From the NCBI GenBank assembly GCA_947311175.1, contig CAMZKK010000280.1:1-8634 (forward strand): DNA of 8,634 bases. Direction: 5' to 3'. Under the pieces are notes generated by a model. It was given only the letters and a program-made list of their open reading frames with translations, made no database searches and was not told where the DNA came from. The stretch's first letter is position 1. Every line of letters starts with the position of its first letter. This DNA is from an uncultured Planctomycetota bacterium (GTDB lineage Bacteria; Planctomycetota; SZUA-567; JAFGNG01). Made by a program: the position numbers and the translations under genes. Positions 1 through 6,375 of this stretch are shown here, piece by piece.

Positions 1-84
1 CATTCCTTCTGCCGCAGGTGTCAGCACAAGTTCGGCACCTAAATGGGTCAAAATTTTACGACGCTCTATACTCATAGATTCAGG
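1..84 (-). other. Cysteine synthase (CysK)-like segment joined in frame to the GGDEF domain
   Basis: The last 28 visible codons of the signalling gene read PESMSIERRKILTHLGAELV followed by LTPAAEGM. From memory this matches the central part of O-acetylserine sulfhydrylase CysK, typically MPETMSIERRKLLKALGAEL then VLTPGAEGM, almost residue for residue. A normal GGDEF domain would instead continue for about 70 residues with its last helices and strands. The switch lies at the LPE shared by both families (a GGDEF commonly has VVVLPET after the signature; CysK has MPET/MPES), at about nt 79-96. A CysK starting here would lack its first ~100 residues, including the PLP lysine. The frame is open across the join. 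Either an assembly chimera or a real recombination is possible; the sequence alone cannot decide. Confidence 0.75.
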
Positions 85-1287
85 TAAAACCACAACAAAT
101 TCTTCGCCACCATAACGAGCCAAAATATCTGTTTCACGAAATTGTTCCAATAAGATAGCACCCAACCTACTAAGAACCATATCACCTACTTGATGATTAT
201 AAGTATCATTTACATTCTTAAAATGATCAATATCAATCATTAATACCGAGATAGAATGGGAATATCTTTCGCATCTTCTAAGCTCTTTTGAAAACGCATC
301 ATCAAAAAATCTTCGGTTATGAATGCCGGTAAGGTCATCAGTGGTCGAAAGAATCTCAAGCTTCTTATTTACATCCTCAAGCTTAGCATTCACTTCTGCA
401 AGCTCTCGCCGTGATTGCAATAACTTTGATTCCATTTGCTCTTGCATTTCAACCGCTTGTCTCATTCTCGCTTCAGTTTTTCTTGTTTGTTCCATCTCCT
501 CTACTAATTGTTCTTCCATGATTCTCTCATGGGTAACATCCTCTAATACCACAATTGCCCCAATAATATTTTCTGCTTTATCACGGAGTGGAGCGGTAAT
601 CATATCCCACCAAACTAAACTTTCAGGATATTCAACATCTACTGTCTTGCGATGAGTTCGCCCTGTTCGCAGAGTTTCTGCTAATGGAGAACCAAATACC
701 GGTTTATTAAGGGGAGCACCATAAAAAAAGTCATAAAATTTGATTCCGGTTCCAGCCTCTACATTATCAAAGCTCTTCTTCATCGTATTACTAATTTCAA
801 GGATTTCATATTCAGTGTTTACCACTAAGATTCCAATTGGAGCATTATCAAAAATTGCTGCAAACTTTTCGGCTGATTCCTTTGCCTCATCCTGAATAGA
901 TTTAAACCTCACCATCGAATTCACAACAGCCAAGAGGTAATCGACATCAAACGGTTTTGTGATGTGCTGAAATGCACCGTAATTGAATGCTTTGGTTTTT
1001 TCCGAGATACTACTTCTTGAGGAAATAATTATTATCGGGATATCCCTAATAACCTGCCCCTGATTACCCAGCCACTCGCAAACATCATAACCATCAAATT
1101 TTCCCGGCATTACAATATCAAGAATTATTGTGCTTATCTTGCCACTATTACCTTTAACAACGTCAATGGCTTCTTCTCCATCACATGCGACAAGGGTATT
1201 ATAGTTATTAATTTCAAGAATTTCTGACAATAAATGGCTTGCATCTTTATCGTCATCAACAAGTAAAATTGTAGGTCGATTTTCCAT
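1..1287 (-). CDS. Response regulator-PAS-diguanylate cyclase (GGDEF), 3' end beyond window and C-terminus anomalous
   Basis: Visible are 429 residues from ATG at 1287 with no stop before the window edge. Residues 1-125 form a CheY-like receiver: acidic pocket D11-D13, phospho-acceptor D57 in ILDIVMPG, and conserved lysine K111 in the TKPF motif. A PAS domain follows at about 140-256 (FDNAPIGILVVN near its start, ending in VLEDVTHER). A charged coiled coil spans about 254-310. The GGDEF domain starts near 312 (TDDLTGIHNRRFF), with metal-binding region MIDIDHFKNVND (D352, D354), inhibitory I-site RETD at 384-387 and catalytic GGEEF at 393-397. Family knowledge: such proteins make cyclic di-GMP from two GTP when the receiver is phosphorylated; the I-site allows product inhibition. 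No membrane segment is seen, so it is probably cytosolic. Oddity: from about residue 402 the sequence stops looking like GGDEF and looks like cysteine synthase. The catalytic half is therefore incomplete as read. The Shine-Dalgarno is weak (GGTG). The partner kinase is not in view. Confidence 0.9.
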   Translation of the reverse strand, partial: MENRPTILLVDDDKDASHLLSEILEINNYNTLVACDGEEAIDVVKGNSGKISTIILDIVMPGKFDGYDVCEWLGNQGQVIRDIPIIIISSRSSISEKTKAFNYGAFQHITKPFDVDYLLAVVNSMVRFKSIQDEAKESAEKFAAIFDNAPIGILVVNTEYEILEISNTMKKSFDNVEAGTGIKFYDFFYGAPLNKPVFGSPLAETLRTGRTHRKTVDVEYPESLVWWDMITAPLRDKAENIIGAIVVLEDVTHERIMEEQLVEEMEQTRKTEARMRQAVEMQEQMESKLLQSRRELAEVNAKLEDVNKKLEILSTTDDLTGIHNRRFFDDAFSKELRRCERYSHSISVLMIDIDHFKNVNDTYNHQVGDMVLSRLGAILLEQFRETDILARYGGEEFVVVLPESMSIERRKILTHLGAELVLTPAAEGM

Positions 1288-1336
1288 AGTTACACCGTTA
1301 ATTTTAGATTTCACACCAATCAAGAAATATCTTAGA

Positions 1337-1364
1337 ATAATATATAATATTAAACCTTTGGCAA
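1337..1364 (-). promoter_or_regulatory. Sigma70-like promoter of the response regulator-GGDEF gene
   Basis: On the minus strand a TTGCCA box (1359-1364, 5 of 6 to TTGACA) is followed after 16 bases by TATTAT (1337-1342, 5 of 6 to TATAAT). This puts the transcription start near 1330 and leaves a leader of about 43 bases before the ATG at 1287. It lies just behind the secF terminator, so the signalling gene is probably transcribed independently of the sec cluster. Based on consensus match only. Confidence 0.5.
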
Positions 1365-1366
1365 AG

Positions 1367-1401
1367 AAAAAAGCCTCTGTTTTTCAAAAACAGAGGCTTT
1401 T
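1367..1401 (-). terminator. Rho-independent terminator behind secF
   Basis: A perfect 12-bp inverted repeat, GCCTCTGTTTTT with its complement, is centred on C1385 (1373-1384 and 1386-1397). It is extended by A/T pairs to about 16 bp. Read on the minus strand, the stem is followed by TTTTTT and then CTTT. It starts 19 bases past the secF stop and closes the tgt-yajC-secD-secF cluster. The plus-strand side has only four T, so it may work weakly in the other direction, where no gene needs it. Confidence 0.9.
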
Positions 1402-1419
1402 AATATCATCACTAATTCA

Positions 1420-2777
1420 CTATGCCTTCGCTCTCTTTTGAGCAGCATCTTCTTCTTTTTTCTTTTCTTTTCTTTTTGCAGCCATATCAGCCATATAAAC
1501 CAATATTGGTGACGCAATAAATATTGAGGAGTAAGTACCAACCATAACTCCAATAAATAATGAAAATGCAAACCCTCTGATAACCTCACCACCCCAGAAA
1601 AGTAAAGCAGCAATAACCAACAAGGTAGTGAAAGAAGTAAGAACCGTTCTTGATAATGTTTGATTGATTGAACGGTTAATTATTTCCCTTAATGAATTTC
1701 ACCGATAGCAATATTTTCTCTAATTCTATCAATTACCACAATTGTATCATTAAGAGAATAACCAACAATTGTCAAAAGAGCAGCAACTATGGTAAGATCT
1801 ATTTGAATATTAAGCCCAAAATATTCATCAGCTATCGAAATAACTCCAATGGTGAAAAGGACATCATGGATAAGAGCAATACATGCACCAAATCCAAATG
1901 AAGTCTTAAATTGGAACCGCAACCAAATATAAAAGAAGATTGCCACCATACTGTAAATTAAAGCAAGGATTGCTTTACTCTTCATTTCTCCAGCCACCGC
2001 AGGACCAACACTGGTAAATCTACTAAATGGATCAGTAAACGAAAGTAGTTTGTTTGTCCTTAAAGAACCAAGCTGAGAGCGAATAAATTGCTCTTGTGCT
2101 GTTTTTTCAACCCGAGGTTTTCCAACATTATCGGTTGTCGGTACAGTACAGGTTATTATTGCAGACGATACCGGAGATGAAGTTACGGTTAATTCAGAAG
2201 CATTTGAATCTTTGCTTGGGCGTGGCATGTCAATAGCCCTAACCGAAACATCTTTCAATTCTGTTGACGATAATGCCTTCTCTATCTCTTTTATTGTTCT
2301 TTCGGTGAGAAGGTTGATTGTTAACTCCCAATAATGTCTCCCGTCTTTTCGTTTTTCCAATTGAGTTACTTTTGTAATTCCATCACTAACCAAGGAAAAA
2401 GACTCGGCAATTGCTTTTTTAAACTGTAATGCAGTCTTAACGTTACTGTCTCCGGTATTTTCAGGCTCAACCTTTTTGGTTCTAAGCACAAAACTGGTAT
2501 AGCCGGTTGTTCCCGGTAAACCGAAACTCTGCAGACCAACATTTTTAAACCCTTTTTCCTCTAACTTCTTGATACCCGCTCGAGCATCTACAGCCGACAT
2601 CTCTTTCTTTAGATTGATATGAGCAAGGGTTCCACCTACCAAATCATGAGAAAAATTTTCATCCCCACGTTTTACAAAAACAGCAAGTCCAGCAATAATA
2701 AAGATAGAAGAAATCATCATTGCAGGTTTGCATATTTTTACAAAATCAATATTTGTATCTTTAACAACACAAAACAT
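1420..2777 (-). CDS. secF: Protein translocase subunit SecF, interrupted by a frameshift
   Basis: SecF works with SecD beside SecYEG, using the proton gradient to help exported proteins finish crossing the inner membrane. The first part (2777-1689, 362 residues) has TM1 at about 18-36, an extracytoplasmic domain at 37-266, TM2-TM4 at about 267-287, 294-315 and 324-346, the motif VGPAVAGEMKSKA (257-269), and GYSLNDTIVVIDRIREN (339-355) with the conserved Asp at 344. It then hits TAA at 1689. The remainder continues in the -1 frame as LREIINRSINQTLSRTVLTS, then TM5, TM6 (GVMVGTYSSIFIASP) and a Lys/Glu-rich tail ending in TAG at 1420. Together these make a complete SecF of about 450 residues, against 323 in E. 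coli. The excess is mostly an extracytoplasmic domain of ~230 residues rather than ~100, plus the tail. The usual DFxGGT is DLVGGT (45-50). The start overlaps secD by 40 bases and has no Shine-Dalgarno. Taken literally, the product lacks TM5 and TM6. Confidence 0.9.
1686..1701 (-). other. Frameshift position in secF
   Basis: The upstream frame stays open until TAA at 1691-1689. The downstream SecF frame is closed by TGA at 1701-1699 and open after it. The switch must therefore fall between about 1701 and 1689 (minus-strand text GAAATTCATTAAGGG). A -1 shift, or one added base such as a third T after CA, joins ENIAIGEIH to LREIINRSINQ, matching the SecF loop between TM4 and TM5. No canonical X XXY YYZ slippery heptamer is present, so an indel or a base-call error is more likely than programmed frameshifting. 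Confidence 0.85.
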
Positions 2778-4573
2778 TTTAGTTTATTTTTAACAATTCC
2801 AAGATCAAGAATCAGATGGAAAATTGCTCTAGTTACAAAGAGTGACGTAAACATTGAAGTCAAGATACCAATAGTTAGCATTGTTCCAAAACCAACAACC
2901 GCATCAGTGCCATACCCCATCAAAATAAAGGCGGTAATCAATGTGGTAATATTTGCATCAACAATTGTAACAAAGGCTCTATCATATCCATTATCAACCG
3001 CTTTGGATACCGATAGCCCTTTCCTTAGCTCCTCTCTAATTCTCTCAAAGATAAGAACATTAGCATCAACTGCCATCCCAACGGTTAAAATTAATCCGGC
3101 AATTCCGGGAAGAGTCAATGCTGCCTTAAATGCAATAAGAATGGCCAAAATAAAAATCATATTTAGAGCTAGTCCAAAGTTTGTTACAACCCCTGCAATC
3201 ATATAGTAGAGAAACATAAACACCAACATCAATACCAACCCCGCAACAATCGCCTGCATTCCACGAGAGATTGAATCTTCACCAAGAGTTGGACCGACTG
3301 TATTTTCAAGTTCAACATCAATGTCAACCGGCAAGCTACCGTCACGCAAAATAACAGATAGATTTGTTGCTTCTTTATGCGTAAAGTTACCGGTGATAAT
3401 CCCAGAGCCACCAGTAATTGGAGTATTAATATTTGGTGCACTTCGTAATTTATGGTCAAGAACAATAGCAAGTCTCCTGCCCACATTTTGGCTGGTAAGA
3501 GTAGCAAACCTCTTTTTTCCGCTCATGTCAAATTCAAAACTAACGGCAGCCTTTCCTATTGAGTTGCGATCAGCAGTAACTCGCGACATGGTAATATGGT
3601 CACCAGTCAAAGGATTCTCTTCTTGCATCAATATATGATTTTGAGCAGCCCTCTTTACAGAGCCATCTGCGTTGTATTCAGCAGGTTCTTCGAGATAATC
3701 ATAAAGTCTTTCGTTGTGTAATTTACACCGCCTACTAGAGGTTATTTCACTATCCTTCAGTGCCCTACCGCAACTTAAACAAATATTGTAAGTATTTGGT
3801 GCAGGCTTAATAACATTAACGATTTTATCATAAGTCCCAACGTCATCTTTTCGGTCAATAACAAGCCTAAACTCAAGTTGCCCTGCAGTTCTAATGGTGT
3901 CAATAACAGCTTTTGCGGTTTCACTATCCATACCTGGGAGCTGCACTCTAATCTTATTTGCACCTTCTTTGGTTACCGGAATTTCAGCTAAACCTTGACG
4001 GTTAAGACGATTTCTAATAATGTCTACCGCATTGTCAATATTTTTATCTAGTTGCTCTGTTAACTCTTTAATTTTACTTCCAATTTCTTTTGCCTCTTCA
4101 CTACCCTTAACCTGTTTTTTGAGCTCCGCTCTTTTTTCAGCAACCCTAGCTTCAAGTCTTCTACTTGAGATTTTCAACCTAACCTCAGTCCCACCCCGCA
4201 AGTCAAGACCAAGATTGAGAGGAAACGAGTCAAACCACTTTGGAATCTGTGCATCAATAATAGTCAAGTTACGTTTAATTTCTTTATATTCATTACTCCC
4301 CTTGACCATTGTCAAAAGTTTTTTCTCCAACTCTGCTTTTTTCTTTTTAGCTATTTCTGGAGTTAGTCTGCTCGCAATAACTTTTTTAAGTTCACCCTTT
4401 TTAGCTTTTTTAACCGGATCAGAATCTGCAAGTTTTTTTATTTCACTCTCAAGCTGTCTAACCCTACGATCAAATGCATTTTCTCTTTTCGTCTTAGTGC
4501 CAAAGATTGCTCCAAAGGCATAAGCCGTCAAAACCGCAATTATTAGTAATCTCCCATAGCGTATTTTATTCAT
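2738..4573 (-). CDS. secD: Protein translocase subunit SecD with a Cys/His-rich insert
   Basis: SecD is the larger partner of SecF in the proton-driven accessory complex of SecYEG. The 611-residue protein has TM1 at about 8-25, a highly charged, probably coiled-coil stretch at 28-110, the signature LGLDLRGGTE (121-130), a second charged helix at 137-180, and the P1 region with IIRNRLNRQGL (185-195). The head domain spans about 250-400. ILRDGSLPVDIDVELENTVG (408-427) and LGEDSISRG (430-438) precede a five-TM bundle at about 440-590, with GMAVDANVLIFERIREELRKG (499-519) carrying the conserved proton-path Asp at 503. Residues 265-286 hold C265-x2-C268-x14-C283-x2-H286, a zinc-ribbon-like pattern absent from E. 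coli SecD. ATG at 4573 is supported by AAGGAAA at 4587-4581. It lies 31 bases behind yajC. The last dozen residues (after NKLK) are read from DNA that also encodes the start of secF and look unlike a SecD tail. Confidence 0.96.
   Translation of the reverse strand: MNKIRYGRLLIIAVLTAYAFGAIFGTKTKRENAFDRRVRQLESEIKKLADSDPVKKAKKGELKKVIASRLTPEIAKKKKAELEKKLLTMVKGSNEYKEIKRNLTIIDAQIPKWFDSFPLNLGLDLRGGTEVRLKISSRRLEARVAEKRAELKKQVKGSEEAKEIGSKIKELTEQLDKNIDNAVDIIRNRLNRQGLAEIPVTKEGANKIRVQLPGMDSETAKAVIDTIRTAGQLEFRLVIDRKDDVGTYDKIVNVIKPAPNTYNICLSCGRALKDSEITSSRRCKLHNERLYDYLEEPAEYNADGSVKRAAQNHILMQEENPLTGDHITMSRVTADRNSIGKAAVSFEFDMSGKKRFATLTSQNVGRRLAIVLDHKLRSAPNINTPITGGSGIITGNFTHKEATNLSVILRDGSLPVDIDVELENTVGPTLGEDSISRGMQAIVAGLVLMLVFMFLYYMIAGVVTNFGLALNMIFILAILIAFKAALTLPGIAGLILTVGMAVDANVLIFERIREELRKGLSVSKAVDNGYDRAFVTIVDANITTLITAFILMGYGTDAVVGFGTMLTIGILTSMFTSLFVTRAIFHLILDLGIVKNKLKCFVLLKIQILIL
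3716..3781 (-). other. Zinc-ribbon-like Cys/His insert within SecD
   Basis: Encodes CLSCGRALKDSEI at one end and CKLHNERL at the other: CxxC and CxxH separated by 14 residues (C265, C268, C283, H286). The spacing and the glycine after the second cysteine resemble a small zinc knuckle or ribbon. It sits in the domain exposed outside the cytoplasmic membrane. Metal binding is inferred from the pattern only; a disulfide-bonded loop is an alternative. Confidence 0.6.
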
Positions 4574-4604
4574 TTTTCCATTTCCTTATATTATCATTAA
4601 TTAA

Positions 4605-4982
4605 TTATTTATTTTTATTTTCAACATCTATGTTTTCTTCTTTTTTGGGAATTGAACTGACTGCAGCTCTTGTCATCTTAATTGTTGCCCCAGTTTTATC
4701 ATCAACCTTAAGCGTAATAACATCGTCATTAATCTTCATTACCTGACCATGAATACCGCCAACCGTAATAACCTTGTCGCCTTTCTCTACCTTATTTAAT
4801 AATTCTTTTCGTTCTTGCTCTTTTTTCTTTTGCGGACGCATAAAGAAGAAGTAAATAACCGCTATCCAAAGCACAATAATCGGCCACATTCCTACGCCAT
4901 CCGGCGTATCCACCCCTACGTTATTTTTTGAGGCTGATTGATCAGGGGTGGCAGTAGTTGCCACAGTTTTCGCACTATCCAT
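4605..4982 (-). CDS. yajC: Sec translocon accessory protein YajC
   Basis: YajC is a small single-span membrane protein that co-purifies with SecD and SecF. The 125-residue reading has a Thr/Ser/Asp-rich N-terminal stretch (1-31), one membrane segment at about 32-48 (MWPIIVLWIAVIYFFFM), and the hallmark RPQKKKEQERKE right after it (49-60). The conserved cytosolic domain is GDKVITVGGIHGQVMKI (68-84) with ITLKVDDKTGATIKMTRAAV. A Lys/Glu/Asn-rich tail follows. I chose ATG at 4982 over an in-frame TTG at 5000 because AAAGGA lies seven bases upstream. It starts 26 bases after the tgt stop and ends 31 bases before secD, so it is probably co-transcribed with both. The N-terminal stretch before the membrane segment is somewhat longer than in E. 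coli YajC (110 residues). Confidence 0.95.
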   Translation of the reverse strand: MDSAKTVATTATPDQSASKNNVGVDTPDGVGMWPIIVLWIAVIYFFFMRPQKKKEQERKELLNKVEKGDKVITVGGIHGQVMKINDDVITLKVDDKTGATIKMTRAAVSSIPKKEENIDVENKNK

Positions 4983-4989
4983 TCTAAAA

Positions 4990-4995
4990 TCCTTT
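4990..4995 (-). promoter_or_regulatory. Ribosome binding site of yajC
   Basis: AAAGGA on the minus strand, seven bases before the ATG at 4982. It decides that start against the upstream TTG at 5000, which overlaps this region and has no site of its own. Confidence 0.75.
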
Positions 4996-5008
4996 ACCAA
5001 TATATTTG

Positions 5009-6181
5009 TTATTTTTTATTATAGCGTCGCATAAATTCTTTAGCAAATGATGCAAACGTTTTATTCTTAATCTCGATACGTGCCTGCTCCATCAACGAAA
5101 TCAAGAAGCGTACATTATGCATACTTGTTAAGGTAGAAGCAAGCATTTCTCTTGCGATAAATAGATGTCTAATATAACCTTTTGAAAAGTTTTGACAAGC
5201 ATAACAATCACAATCATCATCAATTGGGTCAAAACTATCTCGATGACAAGCATTTTTTAGGTTAATTGGACCATTTTTTGTCAATGCTCCACCATTTCTA
5301 CCATTGCGGGTTGGAAGAACACAGTCAAACATATCAATCCCTGCGGCAATTCCCATCAGTAAGTCTTGAGGATGGCCAACCCCCATCAGATAACGTGGTT
5401 TTTTTGTTGGTAGAAGTGGCGTAGTAAACTCAACGACTTCACGCATTAATTCATGCCCTTCACCAACACTAACGCCACCAATCGCATACCCCGGAGCATC
5501 AAGAGAAATCAGCCCCTCTGCACTTTCCTTCCTAAGATCAAGATGAATGCCACCCTGCACAATCGGAAATAAGTTCTGCTCTGATGCTTTCAAATATTTC
5601 CAAACAAAATTTGCCTTTGAAAAATCAACATTATGTTGTTTTTTCTCTATCTCTTTCTTGGCAAGAAAACATCGCTCTGCCCATCGTTGAGTGAGTTGCA
5701 AACTTTTCAAGACCTCTGTTTTCGAAAATTCTTTTGCCGGACACTCATCTAATACCATCATAATATCACTGTTAAGTTGTGACTGAATCTCCACCGCTCT
5801 CTCAGGCGACAGGAAGTGCCTTGAGCCGTCAATATGACTTCTAAACTCTGCTCCTTCTTCTGTTATTTTTCGTTGCTCTGCCAGTGAAAAAACCTGATAC
5901 CCACCACTATCGGTAAGAACTGGCTTATGCCACGCCATAAAATTAGCAATCCCCCCGAATTGTGAAACCAACTCCTCTCCGGGACGCAACATCAAATGAT
6001 AAGTATTGCCAAGAATAATCTCAGCATTAATATCTACAAGCTCACGAGGAGTAAGCCCCTTGACAGTGGCAAGCGTTCCAACCGGCATAAACACCGGAGT
6101 CTTCACCACTCCACGAGAAAGCACTATCTCTCCACTACGAGCATCAGTTGTTGAGTCTTTATAGTTAATTTTAAAATTCAT
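5009..6181 (-). CDS. tgt: Queuine tRNA-ribosyltransferase (tRNA-guanine transglycosylase)
   Basis: Tgt swaps guanine at the wobble position 34 of Asp, Asn, His and Tyr tRNAs for preQ1 on the way to queuosine. From ATG at 6181 the protein is 390 residues (E. coli 375). Seen in order: FMPVGTLATVKGLTP (31-45), GNTYHLMLRPG (58-68), TDSGGYQVFSL (90-100) with the general-acid Asp at 91, FPIVQGGIH (205-213), GIDMFDCVLPTRNGRNG (281-297) with the nucleophile Asp at 286, and zinc ligands C324, C326, C329 and H355. All of these are offset by a constant +6 from the Zymomonas numbering (D280, C318, C320, C323, H349) over the C-terminal half. The catalytic machinery is thus intact. A frame extension to 6343 exists but its 54 residues match no Tgt N-terminus. 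There is no Shine-Dalgarno before 6181. The gene leads the yajC-secD-secF cluster, a common arrangement. Confidence 0.97.
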   Translation of the reverse strand: MNFKINYKDSTTDARSGEIVLSRGVVKTPVFMPVGTLATVKGLTPRELVDINAEIILGNTYHLMLRPGEELVSQFGGIANFMAWHKPVLTDSGGYQVFSLAEQRKITEEGAEFRSHIDGSRHFLSPERAVEIQSQLNSDIMMVLDECPAKEFSKTEVLKSLQLTQRWAERCFLAKKEIEKKQHNVDFSKANFVWKYLKASEQNLFPIVQGGIHLDLRKESAEGLISLDAPGYAIGGVSVGEGHELMREVVEFTTPLLPTKKPRYLMGVGHPQDLLMGIAAGIDMFDCVLPTRNGRNGGALTKNGPINLKNACHRDSFDPIDDDCDCYACQNFSKGYIRHLFIAREMLASTLTSMHNVRFLISLMEQARIEIKNKTFASFAKEFMRRYNKK

Positions 6182-6189
6182 AGAGTAAA

Positions 6190-6195
6190 AGTATA
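6190..6195 (-). promoter_or_regulatory. Possible -10 element directly before tgt (near-leaderless start)
   Basis: TATACT (5 of 6 to TATAAT) ends eight bases before the ATG of tgt, which would place the transcription start within a base or two of the start codon. The -35 region is only a T-run next to CTTTCA, a poor match. The missing Shine-Dalgarno fits a leaderless message, but the evidence is thin. A perfect TATAAT at 6354-6359 also lacks a -35 and is an alternative. Confidence 0.25.
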
Positions 6196-6244
6196 AGATT
6201 CTACAAAAAAAATGAAAGAAGAAACAGGGAAGGATGCATGTCGC

Positions 6245-6259
6245 ACAAAGAATCTTTGT
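6245..6259. repeat. 15-bp palindrome in the lptB-tgt spacer
   Basis: ACAAAGA, one base (A), then TCTTTGT: perfect 7-bp arms in the 194-base spacer between the lptB stop and the tgt start. The single-base centre makes it a poor RNA hairpin, so a dimeric regulator site is the more natural reading if it means anything. The rest of this spacer holds an A/T-only symmetric stretch near 6350-6364 and no convincing terminator. Confidence 0.35.
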
Positions 6260-6375
6260 ATTTCCCACGCTTCTATTACCAACAAAGCCCATAGATAACA
6301 CAAGCACCCAATCCATCAAAAGCGATGAAAGTGGAATCTTCAAACAAAAAAATATTATATTTTAAATTCTTACTC

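Noticed and set aside
323..655. Plus-strand open frame of 110 codons
   Set aside because: It is Ser-rich, lies antisense to the PAS, coiled-coil and early GGDEF coding region, has no start signal and shows no recognisable domain. Other plus-strand frames opposite secD, secF and lptB were rejected on the same grounds.
1686..1701. Programmed -1 ribosomal frameshift in secF
   Set aside because: No X XXY YYZ heptamer ends in the zero frame and no obvious stimulatory hairpin follows within about ten bases. An indel or a sequence error explains it more simply.
6182..6343. In-frame N-terminal extension of tgt from a TTG at 6343
   Set aside because: The 54 extra residues are hydrophobic, match no Tgt N-terminus that I know, and the family normally begins at about the ATG at 6181.
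6346..6366. Terminator behind lptB (A/T-only symmetric stretch followed by T-run)
   Set aside because: The stem has no G-C pairs and almost no loop, too weak to call a rho-independent terminator.
6182..6375. preQ1 riboswitch before tgt
   Set aside because: I looked because tgt acts on preQ1, but found no compact hairpin with a following A-rich tail pairing back to its loop.
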